Part shown: piece by piece, positions 32,003 to 41,054 of the stretch | Position numbering within the stretch: position 1 is the stretch's first letter | Layout of the letters: each line of letters begins with the position of its first letter | DNA from: Chitinophagales bacterium | GTDB lineage: Bacteria; Bacteroidota; Bacteroidia; Chitinophagales; Chitinophagaceae | Length of the DNA: 64,000 nucleotides | Direction of reading: 5' to 3' | Assembly (NCBI GenBank): GCA_020636575.1 | Contig: JACJXP010000001.1 | Location: 1,178,001-1,242,000 of the forward strand | Notes under the pieces: model-generated | Databases searched by the model: none | What the model saw: the letters and a program-made list of their open reading frames with translations, nothing else | What the model was told of the DNA's origin: nothing | Translations under genes and position numbers: made by a program

Positions 32003-34018
32003 ATGAAAAAACTGTTTCTCACCCTCAATTTTATAGCAATCCCCTTTATCTTTTTTTCTCAAACCTGCCCCAGCTTTGGTAATTCCTCGGTGGGCACTAA
32101 TCCGAATACTTATTATCCGGGACAAGGTACAGTTACCGTAGGTTCAACAAGTATTACGGTTGGGGCTGCATCGGGGTCCACGGCCATTACCGCCGGAGAT
32201 CTTGTTTTAATTATTCAAATGCAGGGAACGGAAATCAACAGTGCTAATACAAACAGTTATGGTAATGGTGTATCGGGTGGTTTTGGCAATGGCTATTTGA
32301 ACAATGCAAATAACAGGGCTGGAAACATGGAGTTTGCCATTGCAACGAACAGTGTTGGATTGGGGGGCGGTACGCTGACAATCTCATCCGGTACGGTTAA
32401 TTCATATTCCAACGCTAATTATGGAACCTTTGGCCAATACAGGTTTCAGGTTATCAGGTTCCCGGTTTATTTTAATGCTACATTAACGGCTAATCTTTCA
32501 GCGCCCAACTGGAATGGTACTACAGGGGGTGTGTTGGTAGTTTATGCCAGGAATAATTTCAGTTTTAATTCATTTAGTCTTAGTGCCTCCGGCACAGGAT
32601 TCAGAGGAGGTGCATCAAGGCAGTTGAGCGGAGGGGCAGGCGCCAATACAGATTATAGAACGGCTGCATCGATAAATACAAATGGAGCTAAGGGGGAGGG
32701 TATTTCGGGTACACCTCAGTATTTAAATAATAATGGGACAATTCTTAATACAGGAGTAGAAGGTTATCCTAATGGAAGTCAGGGCCAAGGTGCTCCGGGT
32801 AATGCCGGTGGAGGCGGTACAGATGGAAATCCGGGAGCAAATGATCAGAATACCGGTGGTGGCGGCGGCGGAAATGGTGGTGCTGGTGGTAAAGGAGGAA
32901 ATGCATGGAGCAGTAATCTAACCCGTGGAGGTGAACCGGGGGCCAGCTTTGCTCAAAATACAGCAAGGAGACTTGTTATGGGCGGCGGAGGTGGCGCAGG
33001 CACTACAAACAATGGTACAGGTACACCCGGAAGTGGTTTCGCATCCAGCGGTGCCGCTGGTGGTGGCATTGTTCTGCTTTTTGCAAATAGTATAATAAGT
33101 ACGGGAACAATCAATGTTAGCGGTACAAATGCAAATAATACTGTTTCCAATGATGGAAGTGGTGGCGGCGGGGCCGGTGGAAGTGCATTGGTGTTCTCAG
33201 GTAGCGGACATTCTAATGTAACAGTACTGGCCAGGGGTGGAAACGGTGGCACGAATACAGGTGGAGGAGCTCAGCATGGGCCGGGTGGCGGAGCTGGTGG
33301 TGGCGTAGTATATTCAAACGGTACACTCAATGGCTCTACTTCAGTAACTGGTGGCACTGCTGGTACTACTGCCGGTGGGGGCAATTTTGGCGCTTCTGCA
33401 GGTGCTGTCGGGGTTCTCATTCAAAGTACCACAACAGCACAGGTGCCTCAGTTCGGAAACAGTTGTATTCTTTTACCGGTACAGCTCACCAATTTTACAG
33501 TGGCGAGCAGACGCAATGATGCTATTTTAAACTGGGTAGCAGAAAATGAAGTTAATTTTAAAGAGTATGAAGTGCAGCAAAGTAAGAACGGAATTGATTT
33601 TGTTACGATAGCTGTAATTCCGGGAAGTAATTTATCTCTTGCTCATCAATACCAGTATGTAGATGTAAATGCCGCCTTAAGTGGAGATAGAATATATTAC
33701 CGTCTCAAAATGACTGATATTGATCAGCGATTCACCTACTCAGATATAAGGCAAGTTAAGTTTGATGGATCCGCTTTATTAGATATCAGGCCAACAGTTG
33801 TAAATAAAGGAACACCGGTAGTAATAACCTTATCGGCAAATTTTGCATCTGCCCATGTAATTACAGTAACTGATACAAATGGAAAACTGATCCGGCAGCA
33901 AACGCAAACATCAGGAAATCGGTTTGTGCTGTCAACAGATGGACTGGCTGCAGGTGTCTATCTTGTTCGGTTAAGTGGTGATGAGGTTAACAGGTCTGTA
34001 AAGTTTCTTGTTAACTAA
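32003..34018 (+). CDS. Large Gly/Asn-rich secreted protein with T9SS sorting domain
   Basis: A 671-residue protein. The signal peptide ends near residue 20 (FFSQ). Residues 30-200 form a beta-rich domain. Residues about 200-480 are dominated by glycine (runs of GGGG, GAGG, GGNGG), probably an extended or beta-helical adhesive stretch. A fibronectin-like module follows (NWVAENEVNFKEYEVQQSKN, YRLKMTDID), and the last 75 residues are a T9SS type A sorting domain (VITVTDTNGKLIRQQ, AAGVYLVRLSGDE, SVKFLVN). It resembles surface adhesins of gliding Bacteroidota. It stands alone, with a promoter match at 31935. Confidence 0.85.
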   Translation: MKKLFLTLNFIAIPFIFFSQTCPSFGNSSVGTNPNTYYPGQGTVTVGSTSITVGAASGSTAITAGDLVLIIQMQGTEINSANTNSYGNGVSGGFGNGYLNNANNRAGNMEFAIATNSVGLGGGTLTISSGTVNSYSNANYGTFGQYRFQVIRFPVYFNATLTANLSAPNWNGTTGGVLVVYARNNFSFNSFSLSASGTGFRGGASRQLSGGAGANTDYRTAASINTNGAKGEGISGTPQYLNNNGTILNTGVEGYPNGSQGQGAPGNAGGGGTDGNPGANDQNTGGGGGGNGGAGGKGGNAWSSNLTRGGEPGASFAQNTARRLVMGGGGGAGTTNNGTGTPGSGFASSGAAGGGIVLLFANSIISTGTINVSGTNANNTVSNDGSGGGGAGGSALVFSGSGHSNVTVLARGGNGGTNTGGGAQHGPGGGAGGGVVYSNGTLNGSTSVTGGTAGTTAGGGNFGASAGAVGVLIQSTTTAQVPQFGNSCILLPVQLTNFTVASRRNDAILNWVAENEVNFKEYEVQQSKNGIDFVTIAVIPGSNLSLAHQYQYVDVNAALSGDRIYYRLKMTDIDQRFTYSDIRQVKFDGSALLDIRPTVVNKGTPVVITLSANFASAHVITVTDTNGKLIRQQTQTSGNRFVLSTDGLAAGVYLVRLSGDEVNRSVKFLVN

Positions 34019-34039
34019 CTAAGCTGAGGTATTTGTTTT

Positions 34040-35077
34040 TTATACCGGGCACTTTTCATGGTAATTGATCAATTCAATTGGTGCTTTTTCAATCCGGAAT
34101 CCTGAGTAAGCTGCAATTACTTCATTCAATACTTCATTGATCTCTTCCTCCGTATTTAGCCTGACCAGCCGGTTCCGAAACTCTTTTATATTGGGTAGTC
34201 CTTTCAGATAATTAGCATAATGCCTGCGCATTTCATTGATACCTACAACAGGCCCCTTCCATTGTAAAGAAAGATTTAAGTGTTTGCGGCAAACGGCTAC
34301 CCTGTCTGCAACAGTAGGCGGGGCAAGATGCTCACCGTTTCTAAAAAAATGTTTGATCTCGTTGAAAATCCATGGATAGCCAATCGCAGCTCTCCCGATC
34401 ATGATCCCATCAACGCCGTACCTGTTTTTATACTCCAAAGCTTTTTCAGGACTGTCAATATCTCCATTACCAAAAATGGGAATTTGTATGCGGGGGTTAT
34501 TCTTTACTTTACCGATCAGTGTCCAGTCAGCTTCACCTTTATACATCTGTGTCCTGGTTCTACCGTGAATGGCTAATGCCTTAATACCGACATCCTGCAA
34601 ACGTTCCGCTACTTCTTCAATGTTCTTTGTATTGTCATCCCAGCCCAACCTTGTTTTTACCGTTACGGGTAATGAAGTGGATCTTACAACGGCTGAGGTT
34701 AATCTCACCATAAGGTCAATATCTTTCAACACACCAGCGCCAGCGCCTTTTAGTGCTACTTTTTTAACCGGGCAACCGAAATTAATGTCGAGCAGATCGG
34801 GATTGGTAACTTCTACAATTTTAGCTGCGAGGGCCAGGCTTTCCTCATCGCCCCCAAAGATCTGTATGCCAACAGGACGTTCGTAATCAAAAATGTCCAG
34901 TTTTTTTCTGCTTTTGATCGCATCCCGTATCAGGCCTTCAGATGAAATGAATTCTGTATACATAAGGTCAGCGCCATTATCCTTGCATACAGCACGGAAA
35001 GGGGGATCACTCACATCCTCCATGGGTGCCAGTAACAACGGAAAATCAGGAAGTTGTATGTTGCCTATCTTTACCAC
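34040..35077 (-). CDS. dusB: tRNA-dihydrouridine synthase, DusB type
   Basis: A 345-residue FMN enzyme that reduces uridine in the tRNA D-loop. Features: LLAPMEDVSDPPFRAVCKDN, TEFISSEGL, INFGCPVKKVALKGAGAG with the catalytic cysteine in GCPV, IHGRTRTQMYKGEADW, FGNGDIDSPEKAL and MIGRAAIGYPWIF. The start is GTG 35077, giving MVKIGNIQLPDFPLLL. A perfect -7 element (35094-35101) lies 17 bp upstream, which supports it. It is divergent from the CPBP gene. Confidence 0.93.
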   Translation of the reverse strand: MVKIGNIQLPDFPLLLAPMEDVSDPPFRAVCKDNGADLMYTEFISSEGLIRDAIKSRKKLDIFDYERPVGIQIFGGDEESLALAAKIVEVTNPDLLDINFGCPVKKVALKGAGAGVLKDIDLMVRLTSAVVRSTSLPVTVKTRLGWDDNTKNIEEVAERLQDVGIKALAIHGRTRTQMYKGEADWTLIGKVKNNPRIQIPIFGNGDIDSPEKALEYKNRYGVDGIMIGRAAIGYPWIFNEIKHFFRNGEHLAPPTVADRVAVCRKHLNLSLQWKGPVVGINEMRRHYANYLKGLPNIKEFRNRLVRLNTEEEINEVLNEVIAAYSGFRIEKAPIELINYHEKCPV

Positions 35078-35093
35078 TTTGAAAAAAGAACAG

Positions 35094-35101
35094 CAAAATT
35101 A
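35094..35101 (-). promoter_or_regulatory. -7 element before dusB
   Basis: On the minus strand this reads TAATTTTG, a perfect TAnnTTTG match 16 bp before the GTG start of dusB. Confidence 0.45.
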
Positions 35102-35121
35102 CATTTTAATCGCCATAGTTT

Positions 35122-36078
35122 ATGTACGATAAACATGCCAAAGGATTGAGTTATACTGCCGGGTTTTTTATGCTTATCGCCTTTACTGTTGCCAGTATTA
35201 TACTGGCTTCCATCATCAGCATTCCGGTGTGGAAAGCAATGACGGGTACAAGCTTCCTGGATATGGAAAAGAATATGACGAATCCGGCTTTTGCAGATGC
35301 ATATAAAGTAATACAGGTGATCACTATGCTGATCGGCTTTTTATTACCCGCTGTTTTTACTGCCTTTTTATTAAGCCGAAAACCATCCCGTTTGATGGGC
35401 TTTCCCGGAAAAATTACATCGCAGCAGGCAGGCCTGGTCATTCTTGTTATGATCTCTGCTCTATTTGTATCGGGATCATTAGGTTATTTAAATCAGCAGA
35501 TCCCTTTACCTGATTCTTTGAAACTGCGGTTTGATAATATGGAAGATGAGTATATGCAGCAAATGGAAGCTATTATCGGGTTAAACAATATCGGTCAGCT
35601 TATCATATCTCTTCTCATCATGGCATTACTGCCCGCTTTTTGCGAAGAAGCTCTATTCAGGGGCGGATTTCAGAATTTCCTTAACCGGGCTACTAATAAC
35701 CCATGGGTTTCTATTATTACTGTCAGCCTGATTTTCAGTGCAGCACATTTATCCTGGTATGGATTTTTACCCCGGTTATTTCTTGGACTGATTTTAGGCG
35801 TCATCTATCATTACTCGGGCAGATTATGGCTAAGTATTCTGGCTCATTTTCTCAATAATGCAATTGCACTTGTTATGCTTTACGCTTATAAGCAACAAGG
35901 TAAACCCGTTGATGAAGCTATGAGTGAAGCCGGTGATATGGCTTATTGGGGCTTTTTGGCATTGCCGTTGGTCATTGCATTGCTGGTTATTTTTATAAAA
36001 AGATCGCCAAAGCCTGTTATGGATGAAAAGCCTGATCCGGTAAATGATCTTTTAAGGAATACCCCATTTGAAAAATAG
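35122..36078 (+). CDS. CPBP-family intramembrane protease
   Basis: A 318-residue membrane protein with about eight hydrophobic segments. The CPBP (CAAX-protease and bacteriocin-processing) motifs are all present: CEEALFRGGFQNFL (EExxxR), SLIFSAAHLSW (FxxxH) and LAHFLNNAIALVM (HxxxN). It is thus likely an active metal-dependent membrane protease or a related self-immunity protein. It is directly upstream of cdsA, with 4 bp between stop and the ATG, suggesting a shared transcript. Confidence 0.93.
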   Translation: MYDKHAKGLSYTAGFFMLIAFTVASIILASIISIPVWKAMTGTSFLDMEKNMTNPAFADAYKVIQVITMLIGFLLPAVFTAFLLSRKPSRLMGFPGKITSQQAGLVILVMISALFVSGSLGYLNQQIPLPDSLKLRFDNMEDEYMQQMEAIIGLNNIGQLIISLLIMALLPAFCEEALFRGGFQNFLNRATNNPWVSIITVSLIFSAAHLSWYGFLPRLFLGLILGVIYHYSGRLWLSILAHFLNNAIALVMLYAYKQQGKPVDEAMSEAGDMAYWGFLALPLVIALLVIFIKRSPKPVMDEKPDPVNDLLRNTPFEK

Positions 36079-36082
36079 ATCC

Positions 36083-36970
36083 ATGGCGTTTAACTGGAAA
36101 ACATTTCAGACAAGGACACTGACAGCGATTGTATTTGCAGCAGTAATGCTGGTGGGATTATTATGGAACCACTGGAGTTTTCTTGTTTTATTCTCTGTAA
36201 TTCATTTTGGTTGTTGGTGGGAATATCTGAAACTCACTGAAAAGATATATCATACTTCATTTCATTTTTATTTAAAACTTGGGCTGATGCTGATCGGGTA
36301 TGGGTTGATGCTTTGGTTTTGCGGCCATCAGTATGAGTTGCTGGGTTATGGTATCAGGCATAGTATTTCATTACCTGTATCTATTGCCGGGTTTATTTTA
36401 TCATTGATCGGGATTTATGAATCTAAAAAAGTACAACCTCAGGGTTTTGCAGCTGCTGGATTAGGTATTTTGTATATATCACTAAGCTGGGGATTAATGT
36501 TGAATTTGTATTCACGGGCTTTGGATGTTCATATTCATGACACTCTTTTTGTATTTGGCATAGGATTATTTCCAATTCTAATTATTGCTTGTATATGGGT
36601 CAATGATACAATGGCTTATATAGTTGGCTCTTTTATTGGAAAAACGCCATTGTCAAAGATTTCTCCTAAAAAGACTTGGGAAGGAACAGTGGGTGGCATT
36701 CTATTAGCAGTTGTCATAGTAATGCTTGTCTTCCCGGCAATTAACAATAATTATTTGTATGGACCAATGATGTTTCTCTCTGGTTCTATAGCATTAATAT
36801 CTTCCATTTTTGGGACTTTTGGTGACCTTCTAGAATCTAAACTAAAACGAATGGCCGGAGTGAAAGACAGTGGTTCATTAATGCCCGGTCATGGTGGTTT
36901 TTTAGACAGGTTTGATTCCTTATTACTGGCTGTTCCGGCTGTATGGTTATATGTAAAACTCTTTATTTAA
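36083..36970 (+). CDS. cdsA: Phosphatidate cytidylyltransferase
   Basis: CdsA forms CDP-diacylglycerol for phospholipid synthesis in the inner membrane. ATG 36083 is preferred over an upstream TTG overlapping the previous gene. The 295-residue protein has multiple membrane segments, NDTMAYIVGSFIGKTPLSKI, SPKKTWEGTVGG and the family signature KRMAGVKDSGSLMPGHGGFLDRFDS. psd follows 31 bp downstream, so two phospholipid steps are linked. Confidence 0.96.
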   Translation: MAFNWKTFQTRTLTAIVFAAVMLVGLLWNHWSFLVLFSVIHFGCWWEYLKLTEKIYHTSFHFYLKLGLMLIGYGLMLWFCGHQYELLGYGIRHSISLPVSIAGFILSLIGIYESKKVQPQGFAAAGLGILYISLSWGLMLNLYSRALDVHIHDTLFVFGIGLFPILIIACIWVNDTMAYIVGSFIGKTPLSKISPKKTWEGTVGGILLAVVIVMLVFPAINNNYLYGPMMFLSGSIALISSIFGTFGDLLESKLKRMAGVKDSGSLMPGHGGFLDRFDSLLLAVPAVWLYVKLFI

Positions 36971-37001
36971 TAATTCCGCAGAGGCATTCCTATATTTGCT
37001 T

Positions 37002-37658
37002 ATGACCATTCACAAAGAAGGTTTCAGGATCATCGGGGTTAGCACTCTACTTTATTGTCTTATCAATGTTTTCTCATTTTATTTTTTAAGTTCTTCATTG
37101 CCCATCATCAGCTGGCTGATCTTTCTGTTAACAACAGGCCTGTTTGTTTTCATTATTTCTTTTTTCAGGATTCCTAGAAGAGATATGACGATTAATGAAA
37201 ATGCTATTATTGCTCCGGCTGATGGTAAAGTAGTAGCTATTGAAGAAGTGCAGGCGGATGAATATTTTACCGACAAACGTATACAGGTCTCCATCTTTAT
37301 GAGTCCGCTGAATGTGCATGTAAACCGTAATCCGGTTAGCGGGGAAGTAGCATACAGCCAATATCACAAAGGGAAATACCTGGTAGCATGGCATCCCAAA
37401 TCATCTACAGAAAATGAAAGACACACGGTTGTTTACCGGAAAGAAGGCAAAGAACTGCTTGTAAAGCAAATTGCGGGGGCTTTGGCCAAGCGCATCATTA
37501 ATTATCTGCAACCGGGGATGAATGTGAAACAAACAGATGAAATGGGCTTTATTCGTTTTGGTTCCCGGGTTGATCTCTTGCTCCCTCTTGATGCAAAGGT
37601 GCTGGTCAAGATCGGGGATAAACCAAAAGGCGGGGTTACAGTTGTTGCCGAATGGTGA
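37002..37658 (+). CDS. psd: Phosphatidylserine decarboxylase, short (type II) form
   Basis: Phosphatidylserine decarboxylase makes phosphatidylethanolamine. ATG 37002 gives 218 residues. Two N-terminal membrane segments (about 12-50) are followed by IIAPADGKVVAIEEV, FMSPLNVHVNRNPVSGEVAY, the histidine in ENERHTVV and the self-cleavage Gly-Ser in RFGSRVDLLLP (S188), where processing makes the pyruvoyl group. It follows cdsA and ends at a GC-rich hairpin. Confidence 0.94.
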   Translation: MTIHKEGFRIIGVSTLLYCLINVFSFYFLSSSLPIISWLIFLLTTGLFVFIISFFRIPRRDMTINENAIIAPADGKVVAIEEVQADEYFTDKRIQVSIFMSPLNVHVNRNPVSGEVAYSQYHKGKYLVAWHPKSSTENERHTVVYRKEGKELLVKQIAGALAKRIINYLQPGMNVKQTDEMGFIRFGSRVDLLLPLDAKVLVKIGDKPKGGVTVVAEW

Positions 37659-37660
37659 TG

Positions 37661-37701
37661 CCCCCTCCAACCTCCCCCGAAAGGGGAGGCTTCTTGTTTT
37701 T
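37661..37701 (+). terminator. GC-rich hairpin terminator after psd, REP-like
   Basis: CCTCCCC (37671-37677) pairs with GGGGAGG (37683-37689), then CTTCTTGTTTTT. A preceding CCCCCTCC arm can compete for the same strand. The C/G-rich pattern resembles a dispersed palindromic element rather than an ordinary terminator. Confidence 0.6.
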
Positions 37702-37702
37702 A

Positions 37703-38413
37703 TCAAAAAATGTTTTCCAGTTCCTTTAATGAATAAACGGTATAAGTGGGCAACTGATCTTGCACCCGAACTGGTTCTTTGGTAAGGTGGTTGACATGTA
37801 TCTGATCAATCCCGGCATTTACAGCTCCTAAAATATCTACTTCAATCGTATCGCCGATCATAATACTTTCTTCAGGACGGGCATTGGTCTTTTGAAAGGC
37901 ATAATCAAAGATCTCTTTATGGGGCTTTAGGCTATTACTTCCCTCAGAGGTTATCACTTCTTTAAAATATTGGTCAATAGAAGAACTTTTCAGCTTACTA
38001 TGCTGTGTTTCTTCAAAGCCATTGGTTATCAGGTGCAACTGGTAATTTTTATCTGTCAGGTATTCCAGTATCTCAATGGTGTACGGAAAAAGTAGTTTCC
38101 GGGTTGGTAGAAGGTCCAAAAAGATAACTCCCATTTGCCGGGCAAGCGGTTCATTAGCAATTTTAAAATCCAGTAAAGCCAGCCACATTCTTTTCCAGCG
38201 CAGTTCATCTACTTTAATTGTCCCGTTCCGGTATTTCTCCCATAACCTGTCGTTATGACCCAGGTAATTTTTGTGAAAGCTGTCAAAATCATTGACTCCC
38301 TTTGCTTCTAACTCTAAAGTTTCGTATAATTCGAGTAATGTTTGCCGGCTATTGGCCTCAAAATCCCATAGGGTATGGTCAAGATCAAAGAATAAATGCA
38401 CATATTTCTTCAT
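37703..38413 (-). CDS. HAD-family phosphatase, YjjG-type pyrimidine nucleotidase
   Basis: ATG 38413 gives MKKYVHLFFDLDHTLWDF, placing the HAD DxDxT motif at the N-terminus; the longer upstream ORF is rejected. The 236-residue protein continues with a helical cap, LHLITNGFEETQHSKL (motif 2) and MIGDTIEVDILGAVNAGI (motif 4). YjjG members hydrolyse non-canonical nucleoside monophosphates. The exact substrate is not certain. It is divergent from the SDR gene, 64 bp away. Confidence 0.9.
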   Translation of the reverse strand: MKKYVHLFFDLDHTLWDFEANSRQTLLELYETLELEAKGVNDFDSFHKNYLGHNDRLWEKYRNGTIKVDELRWKRMWLALLDFKIANEPLARQMGVIFLDLLPTRKLLFPYTIEILEYLTDKNYQLHLITNGFEETQHSKLKSSSIDQYFKEVITSEGSNSLKPHKEIFDYAFQKTNARPEESIMIGDTIEVDILGAVNAGIDQIHVNHLTKEPVRVQDQLPTYTVYSLKELENIF

Positions 38414-38477
38414 AGCCGCAAAGTACAAACAACCGCTTAACCGGGAAAAAGTTCGTACTTCGCATTTTATATTTAAT

Positions 38478-39185
38478 ATGAATATTGTTATAACAGGAGC
38501 TTCAAAGGGTATGGGTAAAGCCATTGCTACCGAGTTTGCAAGCGATAAGCAAGGGCATACTTTTTTCCTTTGCGCAAGGAATATATATGAACTGGAAAAT
38601 ACCGGCAGAGAATTACAGGGCCGTTTTCCCCGTACCAATATCTACACCCATCAATGTGATGTAACCTCCAAAAAGGATCTGCAAACACTTACTGCAAAGA
38701 TCAATAGCCTTGCAGAAAAGATAGATGTGCTGGTGAACAATGCAGGAATATTTATTCCGGGCTCTGTTTATAATGAGGAAGAGGGAATGCTTCAGAAAAT
38801 GCTTGACACAAATTTATTCGGGGCTTATAATCTTACCCGTATGCTGGTGCCGGGCATGATAAAATCCCGGAGCGGCCATATTTTCAATGTTTCTTCCATT
38901 GCAGCATTAAAAGCCTACGCTAATGGGGGGTCATACAGTATCAGCAAATTTGCCATTGCAGGATTCTCCAAAAACCTCCGGGAGGAGATGAAACCCTACA
39001 ACATAAAGGTAACTACCGTGTACCCGGGTGCTGTTTATACCGATTCCTGGAAGGGTACTGATGTGGACCCTCAGCGGATAATGGAGGCGGAAGATGTAGC
39101 CAAAATGATTTATACCGCTGCCCACCTTTCTCCACAAGCCTGTGTAGAAGAGATCGTTATAAGGCCCCAATTAGGAGACCTGTGA
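38478..39185 (+). CDS. Short-chain dehydrogenase/reductase
   Basis: A 235-residue SDR starting MNIVITGASKGMGKAIATEF with the TGxxxGxG dinucleotide-binding motif. It has the NNAG motif in VLVNNAGIFIPGS, catalytic Ser in FNVSSIAALK and YxxxK in SYSISKFAI. Preference for NADP is likely from the basic-to-polar Rossmann positions (inference). The substrate is unknown. Gene order with the HAD gene is divergent, with batD downstream. Confidence 0.93.
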   Translation: MNIVITGASKGMGKAIATEFASDKQGHTFFLCARNIYELENTGRELQGRFPRTNIYTHQCDVTSKKDLQTLTAKINSLAEKIDVLVNNAGIFIPGSVYNEEEGMLQKMLDTNLFGAYNLTRMLVPGMIKSRSGHIFNVSSIAALKAYANGGSYSISKFAIAGFSKNLREEMKPYNIKVTTVYPGAVYTDSWKGTDVDPQRIMEAEDVAKMIYTAAHLSPQACVEEIVIRPQLGDL

Positions 39186-39266
39186 TCATTTAAATAAGTT
39201 TTATATCCGCCAGTGTATTTTAAGGAAATGTTTTAAGGATCGGCTGTATTTTAGTGCTGTTCACTT

Positions 39267-41054
39267 ATGAGACAGTTGTTTTCTCTGGTCATATTATTTC
39301 TTGTTTGCAAGATCGGTGCAACACAAAACCTTATTCGTACGATCTTGCCTGATCGTCCTATAGTGGCAGGAGAATCTTTTCGTATCCAGTATGTTATTGC
39401 TGATGGGAAAGGAGTGGAGAGTTTTATAAAACCGGATTTCAGGTCACTACGCCTTATTGCGGGGCCTGATGTTTATTTGGGTGAAGTCTCGGCCGCCAGC
39501 CATTTTCAGCAATCAAAGAATTATGTTTTTACTCTTGTCGCAGATAGGCCGGGTCAGTATAGTCTGCCACAGGCAAGGGCTATCATCAATGGTAAAATTG
39601 AAACCAGCGGCGATGGGGTATTTAAAGTTATTTCAAAGGAAGAAGCGGCTAAACTATTGGCAAAAGAGAATGCATTTAATTCTGATTACTATCTAAGACC
39701 GGGTGAAGACCCCTATCAGAAGATAAAAGAGAATCTCTTTTTAAGATTATCCGTTGATAAGAAAAAGTGCTTTACAGGGGAACCTGTTACGGCTACTTTT
39801 AAACTTTATTCAAGACTTGAGTCCAGGTCTGAGATCATAAAGAATCCTGGTTTTTATGGGTTCACGGTTTACGACATGATCAACCTGGCCGATAATTTAG
39901 TTACCACTGAAAGAGTGAATGGGAAAGATTTTGATGTGCATACGATCAGGAAAGTGCAACTTTTCCCTTTACAGGCAGGTATCTATTCGATAGACCCGAT
40001 GGAATTGAGAAACAGGGTGGAATTCTCAAAAACAATGGTTTATCGCAAAACTGAGCAACAGATCGCTGAAGGCATGCTTGGTGGTGAAAGCAGTAATGAC
40101 CAGGGGAGTGACAGGAGAATAGTAGAATATGAAACCCATACAGAGCCGGTTACGATCGTTGTAAATGAGTTGCCAATTAGTAACAAACCAAACTCTTTTT
40201 CCGGGGCTGTCGGTTCCTTTTCAATAAAAGCATCAATATCAAAGACAGATGAGTTGTCAGCCAATGAAGAAGGTTTTTTAGATGTAGAAGTAAGCGGTAA
40301 TGGTAATTTTTTACAAATGAACCCACCGACTGTAAAATGGCCGGAAAAAATTGAAAGCTTTGAACCTGTGATCTCAGACCGGCTTGACAGGTCTGTTACA
40401 CCGGTTAAAGGCCGACGCATATTCCGGTTTCCATTTATATCACCTGATGCCGGGAATTTTGTTATTCCGGCTATTGAATTTTCTTATTTTAACCCGGATA
40501 CAGGTCGTTATAAAACAATTAATACTGCAAACCAAAACCTGATTGTTAAAGCTGCGAGGCCAAAAGATATTTTTATTGGAAAAGGCGATGATCGGGGAGC
40601 AATAAGATCCAACTACTGGCTTCTTGCCTTGCTTTCAGTTTTAGCTGTAACTGCTTCCTTCTTTTTTTATAGATCCTATAACAAGAAAAAGAATTTACAA
40701 GCCATTGCACCGGAAACAGAAGGAGTTCAGAAAATTGAACCTGCTGATACGTTTTTAGTCAATTCTAAGATACAGGCAGAAAATAATGACCCCCGTTTCT
40801 TTTCTACATTGAACCAGGCTTTATGGGACTTTATGGGCAAGCATTTTAATATTTCTGGGAGTGAGATGAACAAAGAGAACCTTGCCAGACAAATGGAGAA
40901 AAAGGGAGTTGATAAACAGCTGATCAGTGAAACCAGGTCGCTTATTGAAAAATGTGAAGCAGGTAAGTTTACACAAGCCGGAGAATCGGTTGATAAGAGA
41001 GAGATATTTGAAAATGTTTCTAGCCTGCTACACAGGTTGCAGAGCTTACTCTGA
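39267..41054 (+). CDS. batD: BatD-family protein
   Basis: A 595-residue protein with a signal peptide (to about residue 20). It has repeated beta-sandwich domains of the BatD (aerotolerance-related) family, e.g. IVAGESFRIQYVI, FTGEPVTATFKLYSRL and GSFSIKASISKTDELSANE, one membrane segment near 450-470 (YWLLALLSVLAVTASFFFY) and a cytoplasmic helical tail. BatD normally accompanies BatA/B/C with a MoxR ATPase; none is visible here. Its stop overlaps the end of the convergent response regulator gene by 9 bp. Confidence 0.85.
   Translation: MRQLFSLVILFLVCKIGATQNLIRTILPDRPIVAGESFRIQYVIADGKGVESFIKPDFRSLRLIAGPDVYLGEVSAASHFQQSKNYVFTLVADRPGQYSLPQARAIINGKIETSGDGVFKVISKEEAAKLLAKENAFNSDYYLRPGEDPYQKIKENLFLRLSVDKKKCFTGEPVTATFKLYSRLESRSEIIKNPGFYGFTVYDMINLADNLVTTERVNGKDFDVHTIRKVQLFPLQAGIYSIDPMELRNRVEFSKTMVYRKTEQQIAEGMLGGESSNDQGSDRRIVEYETHTEPVTIVVNELPISNKPNSFSGAVGSFSIKASISKTDELSANEEGFLDVEVSGNGNFLQMNPPTVKWPEKIESFEPVISDRLDRSVTPVKGRRIFRFPFISPDAGNFVIPAIEFSYFNPDTGRYKTINTANQNLIVKAARPKDIFIGKGDDRGAIRSNYWLLALLSVLAVTASFFFYRSYNKKKNLQAIAPETEGVQKIEPADTFLVNSKIQAENNDPRFFSTLNQALWDFMGKHFNISGSEMNKENLARQMEKKGVDKQLISETRSLIEKCEAGKFTQAGESVDKREIFENVSSLLHRLQSLL

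Noticed and set aside
32953..33252. Minus-strand Pro-rich frame inside the Gly-rich gene
   Set aside because: Pro runs on the minus strand are the complement of Gly codons.
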